This document shows, piece by piece, positions 19,827-32,412 of a stretch of 64,000 nucleotides of DNA (position 1 is its first letter; the number at the start of each line of letters is the position of its first letter). The stretch covers positions 62,001 through 126,000 of the forward strand of contig OX637797.1 in the NCBI GenBank assembly GCA_951802425.1, in the 5' to 3' direction. A model generated the notes under the pieces. It saw only the letters and a list, made by a program, of their open reading frames with translations. It was not told where the DNA came from and ran no database searches. This DNA comes from Clavaria fumosa. Taxonomy: Eukaryota > Basidiomycota > Agaricomycetes > Agaricales > Clavariaceae. The position numbers and the translations under genes were made by a program.

Positions 19827-22343
19827 GTATCCCCCTCTTAGGGTCGAGCCCTCAAGACCCTTAAGTGACTGTATTTCACTGTGTGGGTTGGAGAGAGTTG
19901 GAGCTGGAGGTGAGGTCGGAGAGGGTGGAACTCAAGCTGGAGTTGGAGTCGGAGGTCTGGAGCAGGTCGGAGATGGTGCAGAGGGTGTCGGAGATGTGAA
20001 GCGGAGGTGTGGAGCTGAGAGCATCGGAGTTTTGGGGGTTCAGAGTTTTGGAGCAGAGGTGTGGAGGTGAGGGAGTTGGACTTTCGGAGATTCAGAGTGG
20101 AGGTACAGAGGAGCAGAAGTGTGGAGGGAGGAATCAGAGATGAGTGGAGGTGCAGAATTGAATTTTGGAGTTTTGGAGTGGAGTGCAGAGGTGTGGAATC
20201 GGAGTTGGAGCGGGGGTGCAGAGGTGTGGAATTGGAGTTGGAGAAGAGGTAAGGGAATCGAAGTTTTGGAGGTTTGGAGAGAGGTGCAGAGGTGCGGAAA
20301 TGGAGTCAGAGTCTCAGAGGAGAGGTGCAGAGGTAGCAGAGTTGGAGTCAGAGCAGCGGAGTAGCGGAGCGGAGGTGCGGAGCGGAGGTGCAGAGGTGCA
20401 GAGTGGAGGTGCGGAGGTGGCAGAGTGTGGAGTCAGAGCAGTGGAGTAGCGGAGCGGAGGTGCGGAGGTGCAGAGTGAAAGTGTGGAGGTAGCAGAGTGT
20501 GGAGGGGGGGCCAGAAAAGGTCGGAGATGCTGGGAGGCTGTGAGGACCTATTGTAAGTTCAATCACCCCCCCCTCCTACAAAAATTTTTTGTCTTAAGAA
20601 AAAATTTTCCAAGTTTTACTAAGGGATTGTGAAGAAGTGGGCTAGAGTAGACAGAAGAGTAGAACAAAAACAGGAAACAAGGAGTGTTGGAGTTGTACAA
20701 AAGGTAACAATGTATGGAACAAGATTTCGGAGTTTTGTGAAGTCAAGAAAAGTGAGGGAATCAAAGTATCAAAAATATGAAAAAAAAGAGTTCATGGGGA
20801 TTGGAGTAACAGGAAACATAAGGACATAGGAAGCATAACAATGTAGCAAAGGAACATAATTTTGGAATTTCGGAGTTTTTGGAGCATCGGAGGAGGGCGG
20901 AATCTCGGAGTTTCGAAGATGCAGAGTCCGAGAATGTGAGTGCGGAGTGGTCTGGAGCTGTGCGGAGATGTGGCGTGGAGGTCCGAGACCACATCAGAGG
21001 AGTTCAGAGTAGTTCAGAGTAGCAAGGATTGCATGAGCAACCTTGCTGGACAGATGTGTTCACAAGATAGCAATCCTGAGAACTGGTGATGCAACCACAG
21101 TGGGCAGCATCCAGAATCAGGTCCAGATTCGGACTCGCTGCAGCAAGGATAGAATCAGAGTCCCGGAGTCGGAGTTCCGGAGTAGGTGTGGAGTATGCGC
21201 TGGCCAAGCGCCCATCGGAGTCCATGCCCGGATCAGGCTGGAGTCGGATCGGAGTTTTGGAGTCAGATATCCGCAAGTGCAGGAGTCCTCAAATTGTTAG
21301 GCTTGTACACTGGACAATCAGCGGATTGTATATGGTACAGCCAGGTGTCCAAAGGACCAAGTCACACAAGGGGACAAGATCAGAGTTCAGAGGGCCATGT
21401 CGAGACAAGACAGTGGGCCACAAAGCAAGACAAAGTGTCCGGAGTTCGGAGTTCTGGATTTCGGAGGTCCGGAGTTTGACAGTCTGGAGTTCAGAGGTCT
21501 GCAGTTTGGAACTTTGGTGCTCAGCATTTGGCATTTCCCGTCTCGGAGTTTCGCAATGTGGTAATCCACAAAGGAAACGAGCACAAGGACAGCTCAAAAA
21601 GGAGCAATATCGGAGTTCCGGAGTTTGGAGGTTCGGAGTTTTGGGGGTCTGGAGCTCGGAGTTCAGCATTTCCCGTCTCGGAGTTTCACAACATGGTAAT
21701 CCATGCAGGAAACGAGCGCAAGGAAAGCTCAAAATAGAGCAATATCGGAGTTCTGGAGTTCGGAGGTTCGGAGCTTTGGGAGTCTGGGGCTTGGAGTTTG
21801 GCATTTCCCGTCTCGGAGTTTCACAACATGGTAATCCATGAAGGAAACGAGCACAAGGAAAGCACAAACAAGAGCCAGAGACTGGATATCCAGCATTCCC
21901 CATCTCGGAGTGGCCAGAGACGGAGTCCGGATATCCGGAGTTCGGAGTTTCCCATCTCAGAGCCTCGCAACATGGGATATGAAGGAGGCGAGCCAGGGAG
22001 AACCCAGGAACAGGGGGCCAGAGTTCAGAAGTCCAGCATTCGGTGTTTTCCTGCCTCAATTCTCCCAACATGAAGGAGATGAGCTAAGGAGCACTGGGAA
22101 TTGTTGGCTGGGCTTTGGAAAATGTCCTAGTTGTATCGCCGTGGACAGACGGCTTGTGGCAAATCCAGGTCCGGAGCAAATGCACACAAAGTGTGCTCGA
22201 ACAGACCGGAGTTTCGGAGTGGAGTTTCGGATCGGAGGTTCGGATCGGACCTTTGGCTTTTGCAGCAAGGAGCAAGGCAAGCAGTAGCACAAAGGGCAAG
22301 CAAAGGACCAGTTGTATACACGAGGTTGTTAGTTCGAATATAC
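19827..22343 (+). other. Non-coding interior, CGGAG-rich, with 135-bp repeats
   Basis: 19870-20540 is almost pure purine/GT on the plus strand, built from ggag, gtgcagag and cggag units. 21531-21935 holds about three copies of a 135-bp unit starting gcatttcccgtctcggag. Several long open frames here are products of the repeats and look unlike proteins. The interior would supply only packaging and priming signals. Confidence 0.75.
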
Positions 22344-23185
22344 TGTTAAGATCTGATTCTTTGCTTCAAAGCAGGAGTAGGAGGGGTAGTGTAGAGGAGA
22401 CCAAAAAGGAGGGTGGCAAAGGCGAAGCCGGAGCGGAGCGGAGTCCGGTCGGAGTCCGGATCGGAGTTGCGCAAGGACTTCTCCTCTACACAAAGGAGAA
22501 GGACTAGAAGGAGGTCAAAGGTGTTGGGACTATGGCCTCAACTTATGGGTTGTGCCACCACGTGTATACGTGTCCCAATTTAACCTTGCTGGTACTTTGC
22601 TTTCCAGGACAAGGAAGGATGAAGTCCGAAGGGAAATCGCCTGGGGTCCGTCAGAGTCTGCCGGAGTTTTGCGGAACTTGTCGGGACTGTCGAGAACAGT
22701 GAGGACGAAGTCGCTTAATGCACAGACCAAGTGACAAGGACCAGAAATAATGTTAATATTCGAACTGAGGATCATGGAGATACATGGGGGCTTATATGCT
22801 ACTAGGGTAGGGCATAGGGCAGACTGTGAAACATGAATATATCAAATATGCATAGTAATTTCACCTGAGGAGTGGGAAGGCATAGATGATACATGTAAGG
22901 CAAAGAATAAGTTCCCATGGGTAGTGGGCATTGTCCCAATGGTTACCAACCATGGAATAGCGCCAGGGAACATGCTAGAAACAAAGTCCATATGGTCCGA
23001 AGGACCGATATCGAAGTCCGACGAAAGTCCGGTCCGGAACTTCGGAGTTGGAGCCGGAGCGGAGATGGAGCGGAGCGGAGTTTGGGCAGAACTGTGTCGG
23101 AGATGCCGGAGATGCTTCGGAGTTGCGTTGGAGGTGCTTCGGAGGTGTTTCGGAGGTGATTAGGTGACTGGATAGGACCGTGACA
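22344..23185 (+). repeat. 3' LTR of the non-coding element
   Basis: 842 bp, followed by the target duplication caagg. Confidence 0.9.
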
Positions 23186-23203
23186 CAAGGACTATGCTGT
23201 TAG

Positions 23204-23854
23204 GATAGGAGCAACAAGGGATCATTCGCAGAAAAACAGTTTAGTCTGTTTAGCATGTTATATGATAGTGGTCATCATTTAGAGCATCCATGATCAATTT
23301 CAAGAGATTTTCACAGTTAGATCTTGTGCTGTGAGGCCTGCAAACTTGTAGGGGTACTTGTGTTGTTTAGGTTTGTAGGAAGGCAACTGTAGTCCTGGAT
23401 GTGGCAGAGTAATTGAAACAAAGTCAGGGTGTATTATTCATGCACTATACTCAATCTTTCAATGTGATCCCATTTGATTTAGGTGCCACCACAAGTACAA
23501 ACTTGTGTGAGGATGTGAGAACTGGATTCTGACTATATGCTAGAATTGTTGCTTTGTGGGTGATGGGAGGGGGGAGAGAGGGATGGAATATGATAGGTAT
23601 GGGATGGCCCAGTATAGCATTGCAATTGCTTTGGAATCCTATGGTTGGTTTTGATAAACGGGAGAATTTTGACTGGGTTGGTCAGCAGCTTTGGCATGCA
23701 TTGGGAAATGAGTTTTGGGAAAATGTAAACCATGGAAATTGAGGATAAGAAGGGTAGATATAGGCACACAAAATTTCAAAAGACTAGCTTGAGTGGTTAG
23801 CTTGCAGTGAAAGAAAGCGCAGATACTCCATCTGCACAAGGACTATGCTGTTAG
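23204..23854 (+). repeat. 651-bp repeat, copy 3
   Basis: Same length as copy 1 (130-780) and directly adjoining the displaced end of copy 2, so copies 2 and 3 were a tandem pair. Confidence 0.8.
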
Positions 23855-24451
23855 AATCTCTGTCCACTCGGGGACCTGATTTCGCCACAGTGCCCAGTCT
23901 GTCATGCTGTTCGTACACTGACAATTGGCACTGAGATGGCAAAGCCCAGTTTTTATTCTGTCTCTTGTTCACGTGGCTGGAAAGGGCAGAAAGCAGGCAA
24001 GAGTGGCTTGGAGATTACGAGTGGAGGAATTGCGGGCTGGGGGAAGCGCCTCCTGTACGGGACTCCTGCCAGCTTCTTGACCATCTGGAAGGCCTCCCAA
24101 AATCTTTACTACATGTTCTAGGAATTTCTTGCCTTGTACAAATAATTTCTACGTTGTGAAATCATACTTCTGCTTCATGAATCATTTTTTCTGTCATGTG
24201 AACTGTTGTAGTTCAATCATGCATTTGACAGCAGTGACCAAGTTTTTCACATGTTATGTATGAAAAACTATGATCATTTTATATTTATCTACACTGTTGC
24301 TCAGAGTAACAACAAGCTGTTGAGACTTCATGACACAATGTGAATCTAGTGGCGAGCTTCAGGACAAAGGCTGCACGTGATGAGGCTTCGTTGGTCATGT
24401 TCCTGTCTCACCTCATGTGATCATGTGACTTTGTTTAATGTGAAACCAACC
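23855..24451. other. Gene-free stretch before the KDZ gene
   Basis: About 600 bases of unique, AT-rich DNA with short frames only. It may hold the promoter and the left end of the KDZ transposon; I could not find a terminal inverted repeat. Confidence 0.4.
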
Positions 24452-27400
24452 ATGCATGCAGTCATTCGCAAGAAAGGAGCAACACGAGCCATAGAGAGGG
24501 TTTTTGAGGTTAAGGAGAGGACAAGGGGCAGGAAGGTGGTAGGGAGAGATCAGCCAGTATTCCAAGAAAGGAGGGCTGTATCTCAATCACCATCAAAGAA
24601 ACGAGGCAGAGAGATAAGTCCTGAAGCCTTGGCTTCAATGACTTTGGAATTTGAGACACCAAAAAGTCCTACTCCCAAACGTTTGCGGAAGGGAAAGGTG
24701 TGCAAACCAAACACACTGTATGACCATATGTCTTACTCAAAATTATTTAGACTCAAAATGACTTCCTGCGAGAGTGGAAAGAGGATGCGTGCAGTCTTCA
24801 CCTCTCTGCAATAGTTGGACTTGAGGCTCTCCCACATGACTCTAGTTGTGTGGTTTGTGGTGGACCATTAGCCTTATTTCGTTGTCTTGACTGTTGCCAG
24901 GGCCAACAAGTTCTTTGTCACAACTGTTGCCTGGTACAACATCAACATCTTCCTTTCCATCATATACGGAGATGGACAGGGAAGTTCTTTGAGAGAGAGG
25001 ACCTGGGAAATTTAGGACTCCTTATTCACCTTGGACATGATGGGAAACCTTGCCCAACACTCTTTGCCAGTTCTGTTCACACCCCTGGGGATGACATCTG
25101 GGAGGATGATCTTGTTCACGAGGGAGAATCAGAAGGGGACATACAACCAGATGTTGAGGATGGTGCATTTCAGAGGGGAAAAAGCATGGTGTTTGTGACT
25201 ACCTCAGGAATCTACAAGCATCAAGTGCAATGGTGTAATTGTGAAGATGCCCTACCAGCACACATGCAGCTGCTTTGTATGCGATTTTTCCCATCTACCC
25301 TCAAGAGGCCCTCCACAGCGTTTACCTTCAATGTCCTTGATCAGTTTCATATTGAAACTTTGGAGTGCCACACATCAGCTTGTAATTTCTACACCAAGCT
25401 GCAGAGAATAACATACAACAGGCTTCCTTCACTTGTTCCAGTATGTATATCACACATGGAAAGTCTCTTTGAAAAATTATTGATTATCTTTTTCCAGGAT
25501 CGTTACCGAGAACTCATGAGGGTATCAAGGGAGTGGAGGTACCTCAAGTCCTTGAAGCGGACAGGCGTTGCACATAACCCCAACCAGATGCAAAAACCTG
25601 GAGATTTGGCACTCTTTTGTCCCAGTTGTCCTCAACCTGGAATAAATGTCTCAGAGCATGAAGTCAAACATGCAGAAGACCCGTAAGTAATTTCACATCT
25701 TGTGAAGATGTTCAGAGTAACAGGAGCATATAGATCCATCTATGAACCATCAATTGTTGCAGATGGCAATTTCAAACTGGAAAATGTTGTAACTAAGAAG
25801 CCAGAGGAGGATGTCTATCTCAGTGATGGATGAGGTTATATGGTTGAAGATGCAGTATATCAGGAACATATTAAGGCATCTATTGAGATAAAACAGGTCC
25901 AAATTTCCTGCATTATTTCCTCTATAGTTATTGACAATTCACTTTCAGAAGTCTAAATGTCACAACCACCGTGCAATAACCCAAGCAAATGGACACAGTG
26001 GATTGCAAAGAAACCATTTACTTGCTACTGGAGTGGCTGCATCTGCATGTGGACGCCATGGCTGTTTCTATCCTCATAGTGTAGTGGATCTCCAAAAAGG
26101 AGAGAGGTGTGTGGGGAATGCCATTGAATTCTGTTCTCCCAATTGACATTGCCAAAGACAGATGAATATTGATTATTCTTTCTGTCAGGCTCTTAAGCAA
26201 GTCTTACTTGCCAAGAGAGTCATTTTTGTATATGATGTTGGATGTGAGTGGCACATCAATTTTCAGCAGCGAGTTGATGCCAGTGGGCACTTGTATGTGC
26301 GGGAGGATCTTGAAGTGATAACTGCAGTTGGAAAATTCCACTTAGGTGCTCACATCCAAAAATGTTTTGCACAGTTCTCTTTGAACTTTGTGCAAGGTGT
26401 GGGGCAGTTGGATGGGGAAGTATTGGAAAGCCTTTGGTCATCACTTAATAAGGCAGCAAGCCATACAAGGGGCATGTCTCAACCACATCGGCAGGAGATA
26501 CTGGACAGCTACATGCAGGATTCCAATTGGAAGAAAATGTCTAGAGCATGTAAGCAAATCCCCATATTCTCACATGTGTCTTTGCTGATGACTTGGCACA
26601 GCACAATCTATTGTCACCAAGTTAAAAAAAGCAATGACTGAAAGAGAGGACAAGAAGTTAGCCCTGGATGAGTTGACAAAACGGCTTGAACCAACATTGG
26701 TATTAGAATGGAAGGACCTAGAGGAGAAGGCAATGACTCAACAGGGAGATGCTCTTTCGGTGTACGATGTCACAAATGTGAAAGGCCAGTACTTGGAAAA
26801 CATATCTATAGTTGCTATATTGCCTGGCTAATGGCATACACTTTTACACAGAACCAGGTTGTGCTGAGGTTCTACTGGAGCTTTCTCAAAAACATCGTGC
26901 TGCTGGAAATCTATCTGGCATATCTAATCTCTTGGCTCTAGGATTGAGCATAGAAGCCACTCAGTGAGTCGTATTGCAAAGTTCCATTGCCTGTCATTCA
27001 CAACAAAATAGGGCCTCTTTGGTTGCCTATACACAGTCTTTGAGGCAACCCTCACTCTCTGATAAAAAGGAGTTGGAGGAAAAGTGAAGGCGCCTCCAGA
27101 TTGAGATCAGCAAATATGAGAAGAAATGGGCCACTTTATCTCTCTTTGAAGAAGCCATTGAACTGCAGGCAAACCATTCATCTCAGCTCGATGAAGAAGT
27201 CAGTGTCGATGTTGCTGCTTCTGATGATGAGGAAGATGTAGTAGTACAGCCCGAGGCTGTGACACTATTTCTGCCCTCCAATTTGTCCAAAGAAGTTCGG
27301 CAATTACATAACTTGGATGAGATGGGGAACTGGGAGGCAAAGCTTCGCATAGGGCAGATGAATGATGCTTTACGGCGGCTCAGGATTGCTTTGGGTGAGA

Positions 27401-28066
27401 AGTCTATGATATATAGGGCAAATGTAAGTTTTAGCTCTGCTGTCATTGACGATCTAACTGCCATTAGGTCCAAAATGCTCGCAGCCAGAAAACTTCAACA
27501 CGAGCATGGAGCCAGGTGAAGCAGATGGAGTCAAGAGTCCAGCAGGCAGTACAAGATTACAAGCGGGCTAAGTCTGCTTTATGCAGATTGGGTGTTACAG
27601 AGCCAACATTCAATGACATCACCAAGGAAGACTTGAAGATGCCAGGTGATATCATAGAAGAAAATAGGTTTGGACAGCAATCAGACAAACTACCATGGTT
27701 TTGGAGATTGGATGTCAATGTGGAAGGAGAGCAGAGTGAGCAAATGAAGGAATGTAAGTGACAAATCATTAATATGCATGAAATGTCTGGCAACTTTGAT
27801 TAGTCTACAGAGTCAACTGGTTGAGAGCAAGTGCACGATTTCAGAGATGGGATGAGGAAGTCAACTTGCTAAAACATGAGATGCAATGGACAGTAGCCTT
27901 CTTCAGGCATAGGAAAGAGGAGTGGATGAGACTGGGAGAGATGGAAGAGGCAAAGAGTGGTTTGACATGCTACGCATTCAGGCAGGCAAATGTATGGGAG
28001 CAATTTGAGCAAGAAGCAGAGGATTTATGTGATAAGGCAACCACTATGGTTAGTGGAGGAGGCTAG
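24452..28066 (+). pseudogene. KDZ (Kyakuja-Dileera-Zisupton) transposase with CxC2 domain
   Basis: The basic N-terminus (from ATG 24452) is followed by the CxC2 cysteine cluster (about 24845-25000: CVVCGG, RCLDCC, CHNCCLVQHQHLPFH, WTGKFFER). The KDZ catalytic region comes next: DRYRELMRVSREWRYLK near 25500, CPSCPQPG, DGNFKLEN near 25760, SKCHNHRAITQANG near 25950, ACGRHGCFYPHSVVDLQKGER near 26045, then FVYDVGCEWHINF and KFHLGAHIQKCFAQFSLNFVQG (26230-26400). The C-terminal coiled region continues to 28066. The gene would need several introns. TGA codons at 25831 and about 27086 lie inside otherwise conserved text, so it is probably dead. KDZ elements are a basidiomycete-expanded DNA transposon class. 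Confidence 0.85.
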
Positions 28067-28089
28067 ATTTTCTCATACCTGTTCAGTCT

Positions 28090-29567
28090 AGTAGATCAAG
28101 GGTGAATGAATTTGCTCAGGATTATTCTGGCATTGTCTGGCATGCTTAATGGCTCATGAAAGTTCTGGAGCCATGCCTAATGGCTGATGAATATTCTGCC
28201 ATTGTCTGGCGGAGCTGGGCAAGATGGCTAACAAATATTCTGGTATAGTCTGGTGGAGCCATGTTTAATGGCTGATGAATATTCTGGCAATGTCTGGCGG
28301 AGCTATGCCAAATGGTGGCTGAATATTCTAGCATAGTCCGGCGGAGCTATGCTCAATGGTTGATGAATATTCTCGCAATGTTCGGCGGAGCTATGCCAAA
28401 TAGTTGCAGAATATTCTAGCATAGTCCAGCGAAGCTAGTCATAATGGCTAAGAAATATTCTGGCAATGTTCGGCGGAGCTATGCCAAATGGTGGCTGAAT
28501 ATTCTGGCATAGTCCGGCGGAGCTGGTCGTAATGGCTAACAAATATTCTAGCATAGTCCGGCGGGGCTATGCCAAATGGTGGCAGAATATTCTAGCATAG
28601 TCCAGCGGAGCTAGTCGTAATGGCTAACAAATATTCTGGCAATGTACGGCAGAGCTATGCCAAATGGTGGCTGAATATTCTAGCATAGTCCGGCTGAGCT
28701 GGTCATAATGGCTAACAAATATTCTAGCATAGTCCGGTGGGGCTATGCCAAATGGTTGCAGAATATTCTAGCATAGTCCAGCGGGGCTATGCCAAATGGT
28801 GGCAGAATATTCTAGCATAGTCCGGCAGAGCTATGCTCAATGGTTGATGAATATTCTCGCAATGTTCGGCAGAGCTATGCCAAATGGTGGCTGAATATTC
28901 TAGCATAGTCTGGCGGAGCTAGTCGTAATGGCTAACAAATATTCTGGCAATGTATGGCGGAGCTATTCCAAATGGTGGCTGAATATTCTAGCATAGTCCG
29001 GCGGAGCTATGCTCAATGGTTGATGAATATTCTCGCAATGTTCGGCGGAGCTATGCCAAATAGTTGCAGAATATTCTAGCATAGTCCAGCGAAGCTAGTC
29101 ATAATGGCTAAGAAATATTCTGGCAATGTTCGGCGGAGCTATGCCAAATGGTGGCTGAATATTCTGGCATAGTCCAGCGGAGCTGGTTGTAATGGCTAAC
29201 AAATATTCTGGCAATGTCTGGCAGAGCTATGCCAAATGGTGGCTGAATATTCTAGCATAGTCCGGCAGAGCTATGCTCAATGGTTGATGGATATTCTTGC
29301 AATGTTCGGCGGAGCTATGCCAAATGGTGGCTGAATATTCTAGCATAGTCCGGCGGAGCTATGCTCAATGGTTGATGGATATTCTCGCAATGTTCGGCAG
29401 AGCTATGCCAAATAGTTGCAGAATATTCTAGCATAGTCCAGCGGAGCTAGTCATAATGGCTAAGAAATATTCTGGCAATGTACAGCGGAGCTATGCCAAA
29501 TGGTGGCTGAATATTCTAGCATAGTCCGGCGGAGCTGGTTGTAATGGCTAACAAATATTCTGGCAAT
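28090..29567. repeat. 44-bp minisatellite, left part (about 33 copies)
   Basis: Diverged units of the type gaatattctagcatagtccg-gcggagctatgccaaatggt follow one another with a period near 44 bp. The array starts just behind the KDZ gene, so it could be a subterminal part of that transposon. A solo LTR interrupts it; it resumes at 30960. Confidence 0.85.
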
Positions 29568-30954
29568 TGTCAGGACCCATTCATTTTTCCTTGCCCAAGC
29601 CGACTTCACCCACATCCACGAGCTTCCCGACGACCCTCTACAACCTTGCGAGTCCCTCTACACACTTCCGGGACCCGCTGTCTCCTTCCGGAAGCCTCTC
29701 CAACCTCCCCCGCGCTCACACGACACTCGCGACCACCATGCTGTACTCGTGACGCTTCCTACTACTTCACCCTACGCGCATACTTCGCCCGGATCCACCA
29801 ATCCTACGCGTGACACACTGATACGCGTCTACTTCCACCAACATGTGACTTGCCAAGCGGCACCCCCGGCGCTACCACTACCAGCACCAATGCGTTACCA
29901 GCGTTACCCATGTGACTACCCGCCCATAGGTCACCTGCGTCACTAGCGTCACCCACGTGATCGCTCTTATGATCTTGTGACCTTAACACTCAAACGCGCC
30001 ACCAACAGTCAGCTGTATATACACTTCAAATATGCGTCCCTTCTTCCTCTCAGTCGTCTATAATTACGTTACTTATGATCCGAGAATCCCTCCGTAGTTA
30101 TAGCGACGTATATACTTATTTAACTAGGTCGCGACCCATGACAGGTCATCTTCGCGACCTTACCTATGCATACCTAACCCCTCGCAACCTTAGTAGAATA
30201 TGTGCCCAGTCACTTTACGACTAAACATACCCTGTACTACTATAGTCTTGTCGCCTGGCGACCTCTTTACTTTCCCTTTTTCGTTATACTCTCTGTACAC
30301 ACGTATATAAGTCTCGCATGTACTTCTCGTACTGTAGACTTGATATTGACGCACATTGGTTTAAGCTTGAGGCTAGTACGCCCTTTGAGCTTGGAACCAT
30401 CGCAATTGATAGGTCTTGTCTCTCTTGGTGACCACAAGATCGCCAAGACACACTCTACTCTGTCCTAATTCACCCTCTGCGCTTGTAGAACTCGCGCGAT
30501 CTAAGTATTCTCTATTATTCGTCTTGGTACTGATCTTAGAACCCTACAGGTTCACCTGTCAGTTGGCAAAGTCATCGCCTTCACCGACACATTCCTCAAC
30601 ACCGTCGCAACCACCGCAACCCTTCCAACATTGTCTATTTCTTTCACCTCATCTTTTTCCTTCTCTACGCTTTGTCGGTCGACCTCGCGACCTTCTCAGC
30701 GTTGTCACTTTCTCCCACCTCGTCTATTTCTTTTTTCACGCTTCGTTGGTCGACTTCGCGACCCTCTCAGCATCACCCATTTCCCCCCTCCTCATCAATT
30801 TCCTCCTTTACACTTCGTCTACCGACTTCGCGACCTTCCGGGACCGAGCATTCTCGACTGTGCTCTACAGTTGATTGGTCTTAGCGAGTTTCCAGCATAG
30901 GTCACCAACAAGTCGATCTCCGGCACTACTATCGAGATGGGACAGGCCCTAACA
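29568..30954 (+). mobile_element. Solo LTR, 1387 bp
   Basis: Starts TGTCAGGACC and ends CCCTAACA with the 5-bp duplication gcaat on both sides (29563-29567, 30955-30959), inside the minisatellite. There is no internal domain and no second LTR, so it is what recombination between two LTRs leaves. It holds TATA-like runs (near 30014 and 30304) and internal repeats of a ggtcgac-ttcgcgacc type around 30680-30840. The start resembles that of the 541-bp Gypsy LTR. The long frame at 30416-30874 is not credible as protein. Confidence 0.85.
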
Positions 30955-30959
30955 GCAAT

Positions 30960-31415
30960 GTCCGGCGGAGCTATGCCAAATGGTGGCTGAATATTCTAGC
31001 ATAGTCTGGCGGAGCTGGTCATAATGGCTAACAAATATTCTAGCATGGTCCGGTGGAGCTATGCCAAATGGTTGCAGAATATTCTAGCATAGTCTGGCGG
31101 GGCTATGCCAAATGGTGGCAGAATATTCTAGCATAGTCTGGCGGAGCTGGTCGTAATGGCTAACAAATATTCTAGCATAGTCTGGCAGGGCTATGCCAAA
31201 TGGTTGCAGAATATTCTAGCATAGTCCGGCGGAGCTGGTCGTAATGGCTAACAAATATTCTGGCAATGTCCGGCGGAGCCATGCTAAATGGTGGTTGAAT
31301 ATTCTGGCATGGTCTGGCGGAGCTATGCCTAATGGTTGATGAATATTCTCGCAATGTTCGGCAGAGCTTGTTGTGATGGCTAATGAATATTTTTGCATTG
31401 TCCGGCGGAGCTGAG
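30960..31415. repeat. 44-bp minisatellite, right part (about 10 copies)
   Basis: Continuation of the array at 28090 beyond the solo LTR. Confidence 0.85.
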
Positions 31416-31739
31416 CCCATGCATATGATTATTATTCTTCACTTTCCAGCGGATAGGGTGCAGATGGCAACGGATTATTCCTGTGTTGTCCGGCACCTGA
31501 TGCTGACTGCTAGGGATTATTCATCTCACTCTTGTGGCTGATCCGGGGGTGCCATGTCTGTTGTAGTCAATATCCTTCTGCCACTTGCAACTGTACTGCA
31601 TAATGTGAATATCTCCGCTGGAGTCCGTTGCTACTTCTTTGCCCTAGGATATTCACCCTCCGGTACAGCAACTGTAATTGAAATATCTGACTGAACGATG
31701 TGGTCTACCTACAGTCAGGTATTATTTAAATTGCGGTCA

Positions 31740-32005
31740 CACATTGTCTACCCAAGAGTTATACATCATCCCCTAAGAGTCATGCATCATGTACCCTATG
31801 GCCATGCATCATCCCCTCCAGGAGTCATGCATCATGTACCCTATGGCCATGCATCATCCCCTCGGAGTCATGCATCATGTACCCTATGACCATGCATCAT
31901 CTCCCTTTGTGTGATGCATCCTCACCATTCGCAAACTTACCGTCTTCTATGCGTCACGCACTTACTGTAATTACAATAGATTAATGCATTAATTTACTTG
32001 AATCG
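31740..32005 (+). repeat. Copy of the foldback element's right end
   Basis: Repeats of catgcatcatgtaccctatg are followed by a unique end (attacaatagattaatgcat, then ttacttgaatcg). The same order occurs at 38765-38942. Both stop exactly before a CCTGAG in a Copia coding sequence. 31416-31739 shows nothing I can name. Confidence 0.6.
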
Positions 32006-32008
32006 CCT

Positions 32009-32095
32009 GAGGCTGCAGATGCCTTCACCAAGGGATTGTCACGACCAAAGCATGAGGCATTCGTGAAGACGATGGGATTGATGTTGCTCGCATAA
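32009..32095 (+). pseudogene. pol: Copia pol C-terminal end (fragment)
   Basis: 29 codons, including DAFTKGLSRPKHEAFVKTMG and a TAA stop, match the extreme end of Copia RNase H. The rest of this Copia copy is missing upstream, where a repeat element abuts it. Confidence 0.75.
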
Positions 32096-32108
32096 GTTCG
32101 AGTGGGCG

Positions 32109-32412
32109 TGTTGGATATGGGAGGTTCGCCCATATTGGGCAACATTACGTAACATACATATTACCTGACACTCGCACCACTTAACCTCAGTTCTCTCTTT
32201 CGAGACTGAGGTATGACTCCCATTACATTCACTATATCAGTCCTAACTAATAGCCTGTCCTTAGATTTAGCTTACTGTCTTTACAGGCAAATGAATTTAG
32301 TTCTCTCTTTCAAGACTGAGATTTAGCTTACTGTCTTTACAGTTAACCACTGCCAGACAGACACCTCGCTATACCACAATGTATTGCTTGCCCCAATGCC
32401 ACTCGACACAAG
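32109..32412 (+). repeat. Probable Copia 3' LTR (interrupted or partial)
   Basis: TGTTGGATATGGGAGG begins 13 bases after the Copia stop, as expected for an LTR. It contains a duplicated block with gcttactgtctttaca. The hAT element at 32413 lies at or in its right part, so its end is not defined. Confidence 0.5.

Larger units (their letters stand above)
18985..23185 (+). mobile_element. Non-coding LTR retrotransposon (LARD-like)
   Basis: Two 842-bp LTRs (18985-19826 and 22344-23185) start TGTTAAG, end CGTGACA, and are flanked by the 5-bp duplication caagg (18980-18984, 23186-23190). I find only three differences between them (about 0.4%), so the insertion is recent. The 2.5-kb interior has no gag or pol; it is made of CGGAG/GGAGTT-rich repeats. 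Movement must have relied on enzymes from another element. No clear polypurine tract precedes the 3' LTR. Confidence 0.9.

Noticed and set aside
19558..22507. Many overlapping Gly/Glu/Val-rich or Ser/Pro-rich frames
   Set aside because: Produced by CGGAG repeats in the non-coding LTR element; they change frame with every repeat.
30416..30874. 152-codon frame in the solo LTR
   Set aside because: Its text follows internal LTR repeats (FVGRPRD, LVDFATL and the like) and resembles no protein.
28090..31415. Regular repeats that could be taken for a CRISPR array
   Set aside because: The whole 44-bp unit is diverged and there are no unique spacers; the setting is a eukaryotic transposon region.
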